From CAWDYA01 sp963806495 (GTDB lineage: Bacteria > Acidobacteriota > Polarisedimenticolia > JACPZX01 > DASXTC01), in contig CAWDYA010000008.1 of the NCBI GenBank assembly GCA_963806495.1, positions 310,001-374,000 of the forward strand: a stretch of 64,000 bases of DNA. The letters run 5' to 3'. The first letter of the stretch is position 1. Every line of letters begins with the position of its first letter. Position numbers and translations under genes: made by a program. This document shows positions 18,042 through 26,839 of the stretch, piece after piece. The notes beneath the pieces were generated by a model that was not told the DNA's origin, did not search any database, and was given only the letters and a program-made list of their open reading frames with translations.

Positions 18042-19738
18042 CATCCGACAAGAGTTCTCCGAAGTCGTTCATGCGCTCGATCTTCGAAGGCACGATCGAG
18101 GGCGACATGGTGTTCCCCTACCCCGAGCTCGACGGCGAGGAGAAGGAGAACGTCGCGATGCTGCTCGACTCGCTGCGCCGGTTCGCCGAGCGTGGCATCG
18201 ACGCGCGCCGGATCGACGAGGACGAGGCGATGCCGAAGGAGGTGCTCTCCGGCATGGCGGAGCTCGGGCTGTTCGGCCTGACGATCCCCGAGGAGTATGG
18301 CGGGTTCGGGATGTCGATGGCGGCGTACGGCCGCGCCATGTCGGAGCTGGCCACCCACTGCGGCTCAGTCGCCGCCACGATCGGCGCCCACCTCGGGATC
18401 GGCTGCAAGGGGATCGTCCTGTTCGGCGACGAATCGCAGAAGCGCCGCTATCTCCCGCGCTGCGCCAGCGGCGAGACGATCGCCGCCTTCTGCCTCACCG
18501 AGCCGTCGTCGGGCTCGGACGCCGCCAGCATCGCCGCGCGCGCCGTGCACGACCCGGCCACCGGCACCTGGGTGCTCAACGGCACCAAGCAGTGGATCAC
18601 CAACGGCGGCATCGCCGACCTGTTCACCGTCTTCGTGCAGACCGAGGACACGAAGAAGGAGCGGGCGATGTCGGCCTTCATCCTCACCCGGGGGATGCGC
18701 GGCCTGACGTCCGGCAAGCCGGAGAAGAAGATGGGGCTGAGGGGCTCGTCCACCACCGACGTGGTGATGGAGAACGTCCGGGTGCCGGACCAGGACCTGC
18801 TCGGCGAGCGCGGCACCGGCTTCAAGATGGCGATGGAGATCCTCAATCAGGGGCGGCTGTCGCTGGCGGCGGCCTGCGTGGGACCGTCCAAGAGCCTGAT
18901 CGCCCGGTCGGCGGAGTTCGCGAAGGGGCGGCGCGCCTTCGGCCAGACGGTGGCCGACTTCGAGATGATCAAGTCGAAGTTCGCCCGGATGGTGCTCGAC
19001 ACCTACGCGATGGAATCGATGGTGGAGGTGACGGCCGGCCTGTCCGCCCGAGGATACGACTACTCGCTCGAGTCGGCGCTGTGCAAGATCCATGCGTCGG
19101 AGGCGATGTGGCGCACCGTCAACCACGCCGTGCAGATCAACGGCGGGTTCGGCTACATGCGCGAATATCCGTTCGAGCGCTCGCTGCGCGATGCGCGGAT
19201 CAACCCGATCTTCGAAGGCACCAACGAGATCCTCCGGCTGTTCGTGACGCTCGCGGGGATGCAGGGGCCGGGGCGCACCCTCAAGGAGGTCGGCCGCGCG
19301 CTCTCCGAGCCGCTGGCCGGGCTCGGGGTGCTCACAGACTATGCCGCGCGGCGCCTGAGGCGGGTCATCGGCTCCGAGAAGCTCTCCTTCGCCCACCCGG
19401 GGTTGAAGCGCGAGGCGGATCTCGTCGAGGAGTACGTGGCCTCGTTCGCCTCGACGGTGGAGTCGGCGCTCAAGAAGCACGGCAAGGAAGTTCTGCATCG
19501 CGAGTACGTGCAGGAGCGGCTCGCCGACGCCGCCGTGGACCTGTACGCCATGATCTGCTGCATCTCGCGCGCCACCGGCGCCGGGTCCGAGGAGCAGATC
19601 CTGACGACCCGGGTCTTCTGCGAGGCGGCCTGGCGCCGGATCCGGCGCAACCTCAGGCAGGTCGAGTCCAACAGCGACGCCGACACCACCGCAGTGGCAG
19701 GCCTGGCGCTCGATTCCGGCGGGTGGCCCTTCGACTGA
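18038..19738 (+). CDS. Acyl-CoA dehydrogenase, very-long-chain type
   Basis: A 566-residue FAD enzyme catalysing the first oxidation of beta-oxidation. The core domain (about 30-410) has LTIPEEYGGFG, FCLTEPSSGSDAASI for FAD binding, MGLRGSSTTDVVMENVRVP, QINGGFGYMREYPFERSLRDA, and the catalytic Glu in PIFEGTNEILRLFV (about residue 393). A further ~150-residue helical C-terminal region makes it longer than the ~380 residues of short and medium-chain enzymes and matches the ACADVL/ACAD9-like architecture, which suggests long-chain substrates. It closes the operon, starting with an ATGA overlap with the arsC-like gene. The electron acceptor ETF genes are not in the window. Confidence 0.93.
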   Translation: MTSDKSSPKSFMRSIFEGTIEGDMVFPYPELDGEEKENVAMLLDSLRRFAERGIDARRIDEDEAMPKEVLSGMAELGLFGLTIPEEYGGFGMSMAAYGRAMSELATHCGSVAATIGAHLGIGCKGIVLFGDESQKRRYLPRCASGETIAAFCLTEPSSGSDAASIAARAVHDPATGTWVLNGTKQWITNGGIADLFTVFVQTEDTKKERAMSAFILTRGMRGLTSGKPEKKMGLRGSSTTDVVMENVRVPDQDLLGERGTGFKMAMEILNQGRLSLAAACVGPSKSLIARSAEFAKGRRAFGQTVADFEMIKSKFARMVLDTYAMESMVEVTAGLSARGYDYSLESALCKIHASEAMWRTVNHAVQINGGFGYMREYPFERSLRDARINPIFEGTNEILRLFVTLAGMQGPGRTLKEVGRALSEPLAGLGVLTDYAARRLRRVIGSEKLSFAHPGLKREADLVEEYVASFASTVESALKKHGKEVLHREYVQERLADAAVDLYAMICCISRATGAGSEEQILTTRVFCEAAWRRIRRNLRQVESNSDADTTAVAGLALDSGGWPFD

Positions 19739-19781
19739 CCCGGCACAGCGCCCGGGCGGCGTGCCCTCTCCGGCACCGTGT

Positions 19782-19787
19782 TACAAT
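19782..19787 (+). promoter_or_regulatory. Possible -10 box for the M1 peptidase gene
   Basis: TACAAT in the short gap after the beta-oxidation operon, about 120 bases before the M1 start at 19908, which itself has an SD-like GGAGGAGCTC. No clear -35 was found. Confidence 0.3.
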
Positions 19788-19907
19788 GCCTGAAATGGAA
19801 ACCTCGAGCGCGCCCGCGCGTATCTGTGCCACGAGGCGACGCCTGTCTCGCTTCACGCAGCCCTCGGCTGTGGTTCCAGGATCCCGCCCACGGAGGAGCT
19901 CACGATC

Positions 19908-22630
19908 ATGCTGACCACACGAGCCGCTTTCCGGCCCACCGTCCTCGCAGCCATGCTTTTCCTCGTGCTCGCCGCGGCTTTCCCTGCCCCGGCCCGGAGC
20001 GCTCCGGCGGCATCAGACACGCCCCCGGAAGTGCAGAAGGCGGTCGAGAAGGTCCTGCAGGCGAAGGTCTCCGAGCCTTCTTTCCGAGAAGGACGACGAA
20101 GGCCGGTTCTACAAGCGGGGCAGCTACTCCAAGCTGTTCCACAAGGTGGACGCGGACACCTATCAGGCCGGCTTCCAGGTCGACACGGCGGGGAAATCCA
20201 ATCTCACGACGGAGCGATACCTGCTCACGCTCAAGCAGGATCTGGACGACACCTGGAGCATCACCAACGAGGAGCTGAAGGACACTTACAAGGGGCTTTA
20301 CAGGAGCGTGTACGACAAAGAGCAGTGCTTCGCCTTCGACTCATTCCCGTGGCACCGCGAGGGTCTCGTGGTCAAGGCGACGAACGGAAGCATGTGCAGA
20401 GGAATTCGTGACAAGCCGGCGAGATTCGCCGCTCAACTCGGCCGAATACCTCTCGTATGAGTACATGCCGCCGATAGAGGATGATGAGCCCATGTACAGA
20501 CCTCTGCAAGAGGGATTACACGAAGGACCTGGTCTTTCGACCCGAAGTTCGCATACATCCTCTGCGATTCGACGACCTGCGAGCAGTTCCGTTCGACGGC
20601 ATTCACGGGGCTGCGGGAGATACCGTACGCGGAGATTGACGCCGATCTTCTCAAGGAGCTCGACAAGCAGGAGAAGGACAGGACGGATGCCCTGAACAAG
20701 AACCCCTTCTATGGCTTCCGCCGGCCCGATCGAGCCGGACAGGCGGCGCTACAGCGTCTACCAAGAGAACCCGGCCTTACCGACAACGGCCTGTGGCTGA
20801 CCTCGGACAGCTACGAAGGTCGCGAGGTCGAGTTCCGCGTGGCCCAGGTCGGCGGCAATCGACGTTCGGCATCCCGCTGTTCGCCTACTACTCGGAGCAG
20901 ACGCGCGCGAGCGGCATCTCGCCCGCCGAGCTGGAGCGCCGTCCCGACGCCGAGGGCCGTGACTACGACCTGGACAGCCTGGTCGGCGCGGTCGAGATGG
21001 GGTTCGGCGACGGTGAAACACTCGCCGGCGATATTCACCTACGGCCTCACGACCAAACGCAAGCTCAAGGAGATTCCGTTCGGGATCGCGCGCACGGATC
21101 GCTCCACCGACGAAAAGAAGGAAATCAAGAACCCGACGATGACGATCAACGCTCTCCAGGACGCCACAGGGCAACGACCTGACCTGGGTCCGCACCGGCC
21201 CCTACACCGGCCTCGTGATCCTTCCGGAGGAGGTCCCTGCCGGAACGAAGCTGACGATGCGTCTCGACTTCGAGAACCGCGACAGCATCTACAAGGTGTC
21301 GCCCTCCTACTCGTACGTGGACAGGGGCGGGTGGCTGCCGTTCGTGAGGTTCGGCGACTTCATCGACACCTTCGACATGACCGTCCGCGTGCCCTCGCGC
21401 TACACCACGCTCGGTATCGGACACAAGGTCTCCGAGAAGACCGAGGACGGCGCCAGCGTCACGCACTGGGTGGCCAAGAACCCCGTTTCGTTCCCGACGG
21501 TCATCTTCGGGCAGTACTACGAGGAGAGTGCCGGCTTCAAGGTCAAGAAGAGCGACGGGACCGAAGTCCCGGTCACGATCCACGTCGACAAGGACAGCAT
21601 GGCCGACTGGGAGATCACTCCCAAGGCGCTCAGGAAATTCGCGGACGACGCAGCCAACTCTCTCAATCTCTACAGCAAGATCTTCGGCATCGACTACCCG
21701 TACTCCAAGCTGGATCTGGTGAACGACCCGGCCCCGGCCTTCTATGGCCAGGCGCCCTCGTCGATCGTCTATCTGGGCAGCCCCACGTTCATGAGCAAGG
21801 GGCGGCTCGGCAGCGCGGGGTTCGGCGGCTCGCGCCTCACGAAGTTCACCGATTCTCTGGTTCCGCACGAGGTGGCGCATCAGTGGTGGGGATCGGTCGT
21901 GGCGAACTCCAACTTCAGGAATTACTGGTTCGTGGAGAGCCTCGCCGAGTACTCGGCCGCGCTCTTCATCGAGAACGCATACGGGCGTGACGCCTACCAG
22001 CAGCACATCGACGACTGGCGGCGCGAGATCCTGGCGGCCGACATGCGCGGGCGCGTCCAGGACAACTACACGGTCTGGCAGGGGCCGGGTGGTTTCGCGC
22101 CGTTCCGTGCGGCGATCTACGCCAAGGGGCCGTACGCGTTCCACATCATGCGGTCCACCTGGGGCGACGAGGCGTTCTTCAAGTTCATCAAGAATCGCTC
22201 GCCCAGGAGATGGCAGGCAAGGAGATCGTCACCCGCGACATCCAGCAGGTCGCCGAGAAGACGTTCGGCGCCAACCTCGACTGGTTCTTCAACCAGTGGC
22301 TGCGCGGCGTCGGCCTCCCTGCGTTCACCTTCACCTACAACGTCAGGACCGCCGAGGACGGCAGCATCCTTGTCGAGGGGAACGTCGAGCAGCAGGTCTG
22401 CCTCAAGCCGGCGACGTCCGTCAAGGAAGTGAATCGACGGCAAGTACTTCACCGGGATCGTGCCGATCACGATCGTCGGCAAGAGCGGCAAGGAATACCG
22501 CAAGCGGCTGATCATCGAGGGGAAGACCACGCCGTTCAAGTTCGCCATCCCCGAGAAGCCCAAGGACATCATCTTCAACCGTGACGGCGACGAGCTCGCC
22601 TACGACGTCGTCGTGCGCACGGCGTCCTAG
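19908..22630 (+). CDS. Secreted M1-family aminopeptidase, many frame breaks
   Basis: A unit of about 900 residues starting with a signal peptide (MLTTRAAFRPTVLAAMLFLV, cut near ARSA). The gluzincin core is intact in one frame: HEVAHQWWGSVV followed by the third ligand in WFVESLAEYSAALF, the M1 spacing. Downstream, QVAEKTFGANLDWFFNQWL fits the M1 C-terminal region. The frame must be changed many times: clearly near 20085, 20398, 20525, 22200 and 22430, and several times between 20700 and 21180. Translation of the right frame on each side reads as continuous protein, so single-base errors are likely, but real decay cannot be excluded. The first ~300 residues, with no N-terminal match I recognise, may be a lineage-specific extension. 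Probable role: peptide degradation in the periplasm or outside the cell. Confidence 0.7.
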
Positions 22631-22645
22631 CCGCCGCGGCCCACG

Positions 22646-24094
22646 ATGCCAGACTACGAGCCGGTCATCGGTCTGGAGGTCCACGCACAGCTTCGGACCG
22701 AGACCAAGATCTTCTGCGGCTGCCGGACGCTGTTCGGCAGCCCGCCCAACACCCAGGTGTGCCCCGTCTGCCTCGGGATGCCGGGCGTGCTCCCGGTGCT
22801 GAACCGGCGCGCGGTGGAGCTTGCGCTGCGCGCGGCGCTGGCCACCGGATGCGTCGTCAGGCAGCGATCGATCTTCGCCCGGAAGAACTACTTCTACCCC
22901 GACCTGCCCAAGGGATACCAGATCAGCATGTACGAGCTGCCCCTGGCGGAGAACGGCCGCGTGCCGATCGAGGTGGACGACGGCTCCTGGACGAAGTCGA
23001 TCGGGCTCACCCGCATCCACATGGAGGAGGACGCCGGCAAGCTGGTCCACGACGGCGGCGCCGCAGCCGAGGGCGCCTCGCTGGTGGACTTCAACCGCGC
23101 GGGTGTTCCGCTCATCGAGATCGTCAGCGAGCCGGATATCGCGAGCGCCGAGGAGGCGCACGCCTATCTGACGCGGCTCAAGTCGATCCTCACCTGTATC
23201 GAGGTGTGCGATGGCAACATGGAGGAAGGATCGCTGCGGTGCGACGCCAACGTCTCGGTCCGCCCTGAGGGGAGCACCGGCTACGGCACCAAGGTGGAGA
23301 TCAAGAACCTCAACTCGTTCCGCAACGTGGTCCGGGCGCTGGAGTACGAGATCCGGCGCCAGAGCGACGCGCTCCGACGCGGCGAGCCGGTCCGGCAGGA
23401 GACACGCCTGTTCGACGCCGACCGGGGCGTGACCGAGCCGATGCGCTCCAAGGAGGAGGCCATGGACTACCGGTACTTCCCGGAGCCCGATCTGCCGCCT
23501 CTCACCGTCGAAGAGAGCGTCATCGAGCGGGTGCGCCGCGAGCTTCCGGAGCTGCCGACCGCGCGGCGGGAGCGGTTCATGACAAAGCTCGGGCTGCCCG
23601 CCCGCGACGCCGACTTCCTCACGCTGGAACGCCCTCTCGCCGAGTTCTTCGAGGAGGTCTCCGACGCCTCGGGCAACCCGAAGGCGGCGGCCAACTGGGT
23701 CACGAGCGAGCTGGCCGGCAGGCTCAACGCGGCGGGACTCGACCTGGCCCGCTCCCCGGTCTCGGCCCGCTCGCTGGCCGCCCTCATCCGCCTGATCGAC
23801 GACGGCACCATTTCGGGCAGGATCGCCAAGTCGGTGTTCGACGAGATGTTCGCCAATGGCGGTGATCCTCAGGAGATCATCCGCCGGCAGGGGCTGACGC
23901 AGATCACCGACGAGGAGAGCCTGCGCGCCATCGTGGAGAAGGTGGTGGCGGGCAGCCCGGCACAGGTGGAGCAGTACCGCCAGGGCAAGAAGGCGACGCT
24001 CGGCTGGTTCGTCGGGCAGGTCATGAAGGAGACGGGGGGCAAGGCGAACCCGGGGGTGGTCAACAGGTTGCTGAAGGAAAGGCTTGATGCGTAG
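22646..24094 (+). CDS. gatB: Aspartyl/glutamyl-tRNA amidotransferase subunit B
   Basis: A 482-residue GatB, the kinase-like subunit of GatCAB that converts misacylated Asp-tRNA(Asn) or Glu-tRNA(Gln) to the amidated form. VIGLEVHAQLRTETKIFCGC opens the protein; the zinc-site cysteines CGC...CPVC, KNYFYPDLPKGYQISMYELP, IHMEEDAGKL and DFNRAGVPLIEIVSEPD follow. The helical and YqeY-like tail ends with KANPGVVNRLLKERL. Length and motifs are standard. gatA and gatC are not adjacent. It starts 15 bases after the M1 stop and has no obvious promoter of its own. Confidence 0.97.
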   Translation: MPDYEPVIGLEVHAQLRTETKIFCGCRTLFGSPPNTQVCPVCLGMPGVLPVLNRRAVELALRAALATGCVVRQRSIFARKNYFYPDLPKGYQISMYELPLAENGRVPIEVDDGSWTKSIGLTRIHMEEDAGKLVHDGGAAAEGASLVDFNRAGVPLIEIVSEPDIASAEEAHAYLTRLKSILTCIEVCDGNMEEGSLRCDANVSVRPEGSTGYGTKVEIKNLNSFRNVVRALEYEIRRQSDALRRGEPVRQETRLFDADRGVTEPMRSKEEAMDYRYFPEPDLPPLTVEESVIERVRRELPELPTARRERFMTKLGLPARDADFLTLERPLAEFFEEVSDASGNPKAAANWVTSELAGRLNAAGLDLARSPVSARSLAALIRLIDDGTISGRIAKSVFDEMFANGGDPQEIIRRQGLTQITDEESLRAIVEKVVAGSPAQVEQYRQGKKATLGWFVGQVMKETGGKANPGVVNRLLKERLDA

Positions 24095-24314
24095 CTTCCT
24101 GTCTCTGCCGGAAGAGATGATACCCCTGCGGGGACGGGGTCACGCATCGCCCCGGGCGACGCGCGCCCCTGCGCGCTCCCTCGCCGCCGCGCCCGGCGCG
24201 GCAGACGGCTCGGTCCGCGAGCCCCCTCGGGATATCATCTCTCCCGGCTGTTCAAGCCAAACCTCGCCATCCATCGACCGACGAAACCCGATTCACCGAT
24301 CCTAGCGAGGACAG

Positions 24315-25205
24315 TTGAACATCCTCCCTGCACTCCTCATGGCCCTGCTCCTCGCCCAGGCCGGGTTCGGGACGGTGGAGGCGCCGCCGTTTCACATCCA
24401 CTACTCCGTTTCGCTGGGCGCCGAGGCGCGCGCGCTCGCCGCGGCCGTGCCCGATACCGTCGCGCGTCTGACCGAGGATCTCGACGCCCCGCCGCTTCCG
24501 CCGGCGAACCTGTTCCTTGTGTCCGGCGACGACGCCCCCGCGCCGCTGGGAAGCATCATGCCGGAGTGGGCGGCCGGCATCGCCGTGCCCGGCATGGACA
24601 CGGTCGTCATCAGGACCGATCGGGTGGGGCCCTACGGCCAGCGCCAGCTCGAAGGCGTGTTCGCCCACGAGACCGCGCACATGCTCATGGCTCTCGCCGC
24701 CGGGCGTGGCGCCGGGCTGATGCCCTCCTGGTTCAGCGAGGGGGTGGCGGCTAACCTCGCGCGCGACGGCGAGTGGATGGAGTTCATCTATCTCTGGCTG
24801 TCGCCGGTGGCCTCCTCGAGCCGACCGCTCCTGACCCTGGAGGAGTGCTTCGGCTCGATGGGCACCCCCGCCCTGCGGCGCGCCGCCTACTCCGGCTCCT
24901 ACTCGTTCATCCGTTTCGCCATGACGCGCCACGGTGCCGGCCTGCCCGCGCGGGTGCTGGCCGGGCTGGCCTCCGGCCTCGGGTTCGAGCGGAGCTGGGC
25001 CGCCGCGGCCGGGAGCACGCTCGACGAGGACGAGGCGGCGTGGTCCGCATCGATCCGCGGCTCCCGCCGCTGGTTCGCCATCCTGACGTCCTCGTTCGCC
25101 CTGTGGATGTCCATCACCCTGCTGCTGCTCGTGGCATACCGGATCAAGCGCAGCCGCTCCCGCAGGATCCTGGAGGCATGGCACGATGACGATCCGCTGT
25201 CCTGA
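24315..25205 (+). CDS. Membrane-anchored gluzincin (peptidase MA-like)
   Basis: A 296-residue putative zinc peptidase. A signal-like N-terminus is followed by a domain with HETAH at about 118-122 (FAHETAHMLMALA) and the downstream glutamate in WFSEGVAANLA, the gluzincin arrangement of the peptidase MA family. One C-terminal transmembrane helix (about 257-277, LWMSITLLLLVAYRI) and a short basic tail would anchor it with the peptidase domain outside the cytoplasm. The start is a TTG at 24315 with an upstream AGCGAGGA. It sits directly before ftsEX, and part of the ftsE promoter lies inside its last codons. An envelope-remodelling role is possible but unproven. Confidence 0.7.
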   Translation: MNILPALLMALLLAQAGFGTVEAPPFHIHYSVSLGAEARALAAAVPDTVARLTEDLDAPPLPPANLFLVSGDDAPAPLGSIMPEWAAGIAVPGMDTVVIRTDRVGPYGQRQLEGVFAHETAHMLMALAAGRGAGLMPSWFSEGVAANLARDGEWMEFIYLWLSPVASSSRPLLTLEECFGSMGTPALRRAAYSGSYSFIRFAMTRHGAGLPARVLAGLASGLGFERSWAAAAGSTLDEDEAAWSASIRGSRRWFAILTSSFALWMSITLLLLVAYRIKRSRSRRILEAWHDDDPLS

Positions 25206-25214
25206 GCCTATAAT
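25186..25214 (+). promoter_or_regulatory. Promoter for ftsEX, probably leaderless
   Basis: ATGACG (25186-25191, four of six matches to TTGACA), 17 bases, then a perfect TATAAT (25209-25214). The ftsE ATG is at 25224, so transcription should start within about three bases of it. No Shine-Dalgarno is visible. Confidence 0.6.
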
Positions 25215-25223
25215 GGCCCCGCG

Positions 25224-25916
25224 ATGATCAGGCTGCATCACGTGGACAAGACCTATCCCGGCGGCAGCGCGGCGCTCGTCGACGTCTCCCTGCACGTCGA
25301 GAAGGGGCAGTTCGCCTTCCTGACCGGCCCCTCCGGGGCGGGCAAGACGACACTGCTGAGGCTGCTGCTGCGGGAGGAGCTGCCCACCGCGGGCAGCATC
25401 GTGGTCAACGGCCGCAATGTCGCCGCCATGCCGTCGCGCGACGTCCCCTATCTGCGCCGGACGATGGGCGTGGTGTTCCAGGACTTCAAGCTGATCCAGT
25501 CAAAGACGGTGCTGGAGAACCTGACCCTGGTCCAGGAGGCGGTGGGTGTGCCCCGCGCCCGGCATCGCTCGCGGGCAGCGAAGGTGCTCAAGCAGGTGTC
25601 GCTGCAGCACAAGCTGAACGCCTACCCTCTTCAGCTCTCCGGCGGCGAGCAGCAACGGGTGGCGATCGCGCGGGCGCTGGTCAACGAGCCGATCATCCTG
25701 CTGGCGGACGAGCCGACAGGCAACCTCGACCCGGATCTCGCCGAGGAGATCATGGGCCTGCTGCGCGAGATCAATGCCCATGGGACCACGGTGGTCGTCG
25801 CCACGCACGACCGCGACATGATCCGCCGTTTCGGGCGCCGGGTGCTGCACCTGGCGGAGGGGCGTCTCGTCGAGTCGTCGGCGCGGGCGGCCGCGATGGG
25901 CGGAGGCGAGACATGA
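25224..25916 (+). CDS. ftsE: Cell-division ABC transporter ATP-binding protein FtsE
   Basis: A 230-residue ABC ATPase. Walker A is GPSGAGKTT (35-43), Q-loop VFQDFKL near 85, ABC signature LSGGEQQ (138-144), Walker B and neighbours ILLADEPTGNLD (158-169) and the H-loop in VVATHDRDM. FtsE works with FtsX at the divisome to activate periplasmic peptidoglycan hydrolases. The gene overlaps ftsX by four bases (ATGA), the conserved pairing, so the assignment is firm compared with other small ABC ATPases such as LolD. Confidence 0.95.
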   Translation: MIRLHHVDKTYPGGSAALVDVSLHVEKGQFAFLTGPSGAGKTTLLRLLLREELPTAGSIVVNGRNVAAMPSRDVPYLRRTMGVVFQDFKLIQSKTVLENLTLVQEAVGVPRARHRSRAAKVLKQVSLQHKLNAYPLQLSGGEQQRVAIARALVNEPIILLADEPTGNLDPDLAEEIMGLLREINAHGTTVVVATHDRDMIRRFGRRVLHLAEGRLVESSARAAAMGGGET

Positions 25917-26818
25917 TCCAGTCGCTGCGCTGCTTCATCCGCGAGGCCCTGATCGGCTTCTACCGGGCGCGGGCGATGAACGTCGTGACGGTCGGCATCA
26001 TCGCCGCGTCGCTGGCCATCCTGGGCGGCTTTCTTCTGCTCGTGGAGAACCTGAGGGGTCTCGCCGACGAGTGGAACCGCGTGCAGGTCAACGCGTATCT
26101 CAAGGACGACGCGGTGGAGCAGCAGCCCAGAGAGGTGAGCGCGCTGGTGGACCGGATCCGGGCAAAGCCGTTCGTCCGCGAGGTGAGCTACATATCGCGC
26201 GAACAGGCGCTCGCCATCTTCCGCAGCCGCTTCCCCTCGCTGGCCGAGGCGGCCGGGTCGCTGCACGACAACCCCTTCCCGGCCTCGATAGAGATCTCGG
26301 TGCTCGGCGAGGACGATCGACGCCGCGAGGGAACCGAGCGGCTGGTGGCGGATCTCAAGGCCTCGCCCCTCGTGGACATGATCCAGGACAACGAGCAGGA
26401 GGCGCGCAAGCTGATCGCGATTCTGGCGGTCGTCTCCACCGTGGGCCTGGCGGTGGGCGGCGTGCTCGCTTTGGCCTCGGTGTTCATCATCTTCAACGTC
26501 ATCCGGCTGACCGTCAACGCCCGGCGTGACGAGATCGCGATCATGCGGCTGGTCGGGGCCACCACCGGCTTCATCCGGGGCCCGTTCCTGGTGGAGGGGA
26601 TGCTGCAAGGAGGGCTCGGAGCGCTCGCCGCGATCGCCCTGCTTTACGCGGCCCATCTGGGGCTGGCCGACTACGCCTCCCGATCGGGCAACAGCCTGGC
26701 GGGGCTCCTGAGCGCCCATTTCCTGCCCGCGGCCCGTGCCCTTCAGCTCGCCCTCGGCGGACTGCTCATCGGGCTGACCGGGAGCGCCCTGTCGCTTCGC
26801 CGCTTCCTCTCGAACTGA
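25913..26818 (+). CDS. ftsX: Cell-division protein FtsX
   Basis: A 301-residue membrane partner of FtsE. One helix near the N-terminus (about 22-44) is followed by the periplasmic FtsX extracellular domain (about 50-165, starting LADEWNRVQVNAYLKDDAVE) and three C-terminal helices of the FtsX/MacB permease fold, with the typical RLTVNARRDEIAIMRLVGAT coupling segment. Periplasmic partners of FtsX (EnvC or PcsB type) are not encoded nearby. The gene is convergent with the fusion gene on the minus strand, 21 bases away. Confidence 0.95.
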   Translation: MIQSLRCFIREALIGFYRARAMNVVTVGIIAASLAILGGFLLLVENLRGLADEWNRVQVNAYLKDDAVEQQPREVSALVDRIRAKPFVREVSYISREQALAIFRSRFPSLAEAAGSLHDNPFPASIEISVLGEDDRRREGTERLVADLKASPLVDMIQDNEQEARKLIAILAVVSTVGLAVGGVLALASVFIIFNVIRLTVNARRDEIAIMRLVGATTGFIRGPFLVEGMLQGGLGALAAIALLYAAHLGLADYASRSGNSLAGLLSAHFLPAARALQLALGGLLIGLTGSALSLRRFLSN

Positions 26819-26839
26819 CCGATCCGCCTCCCCGCCGCC

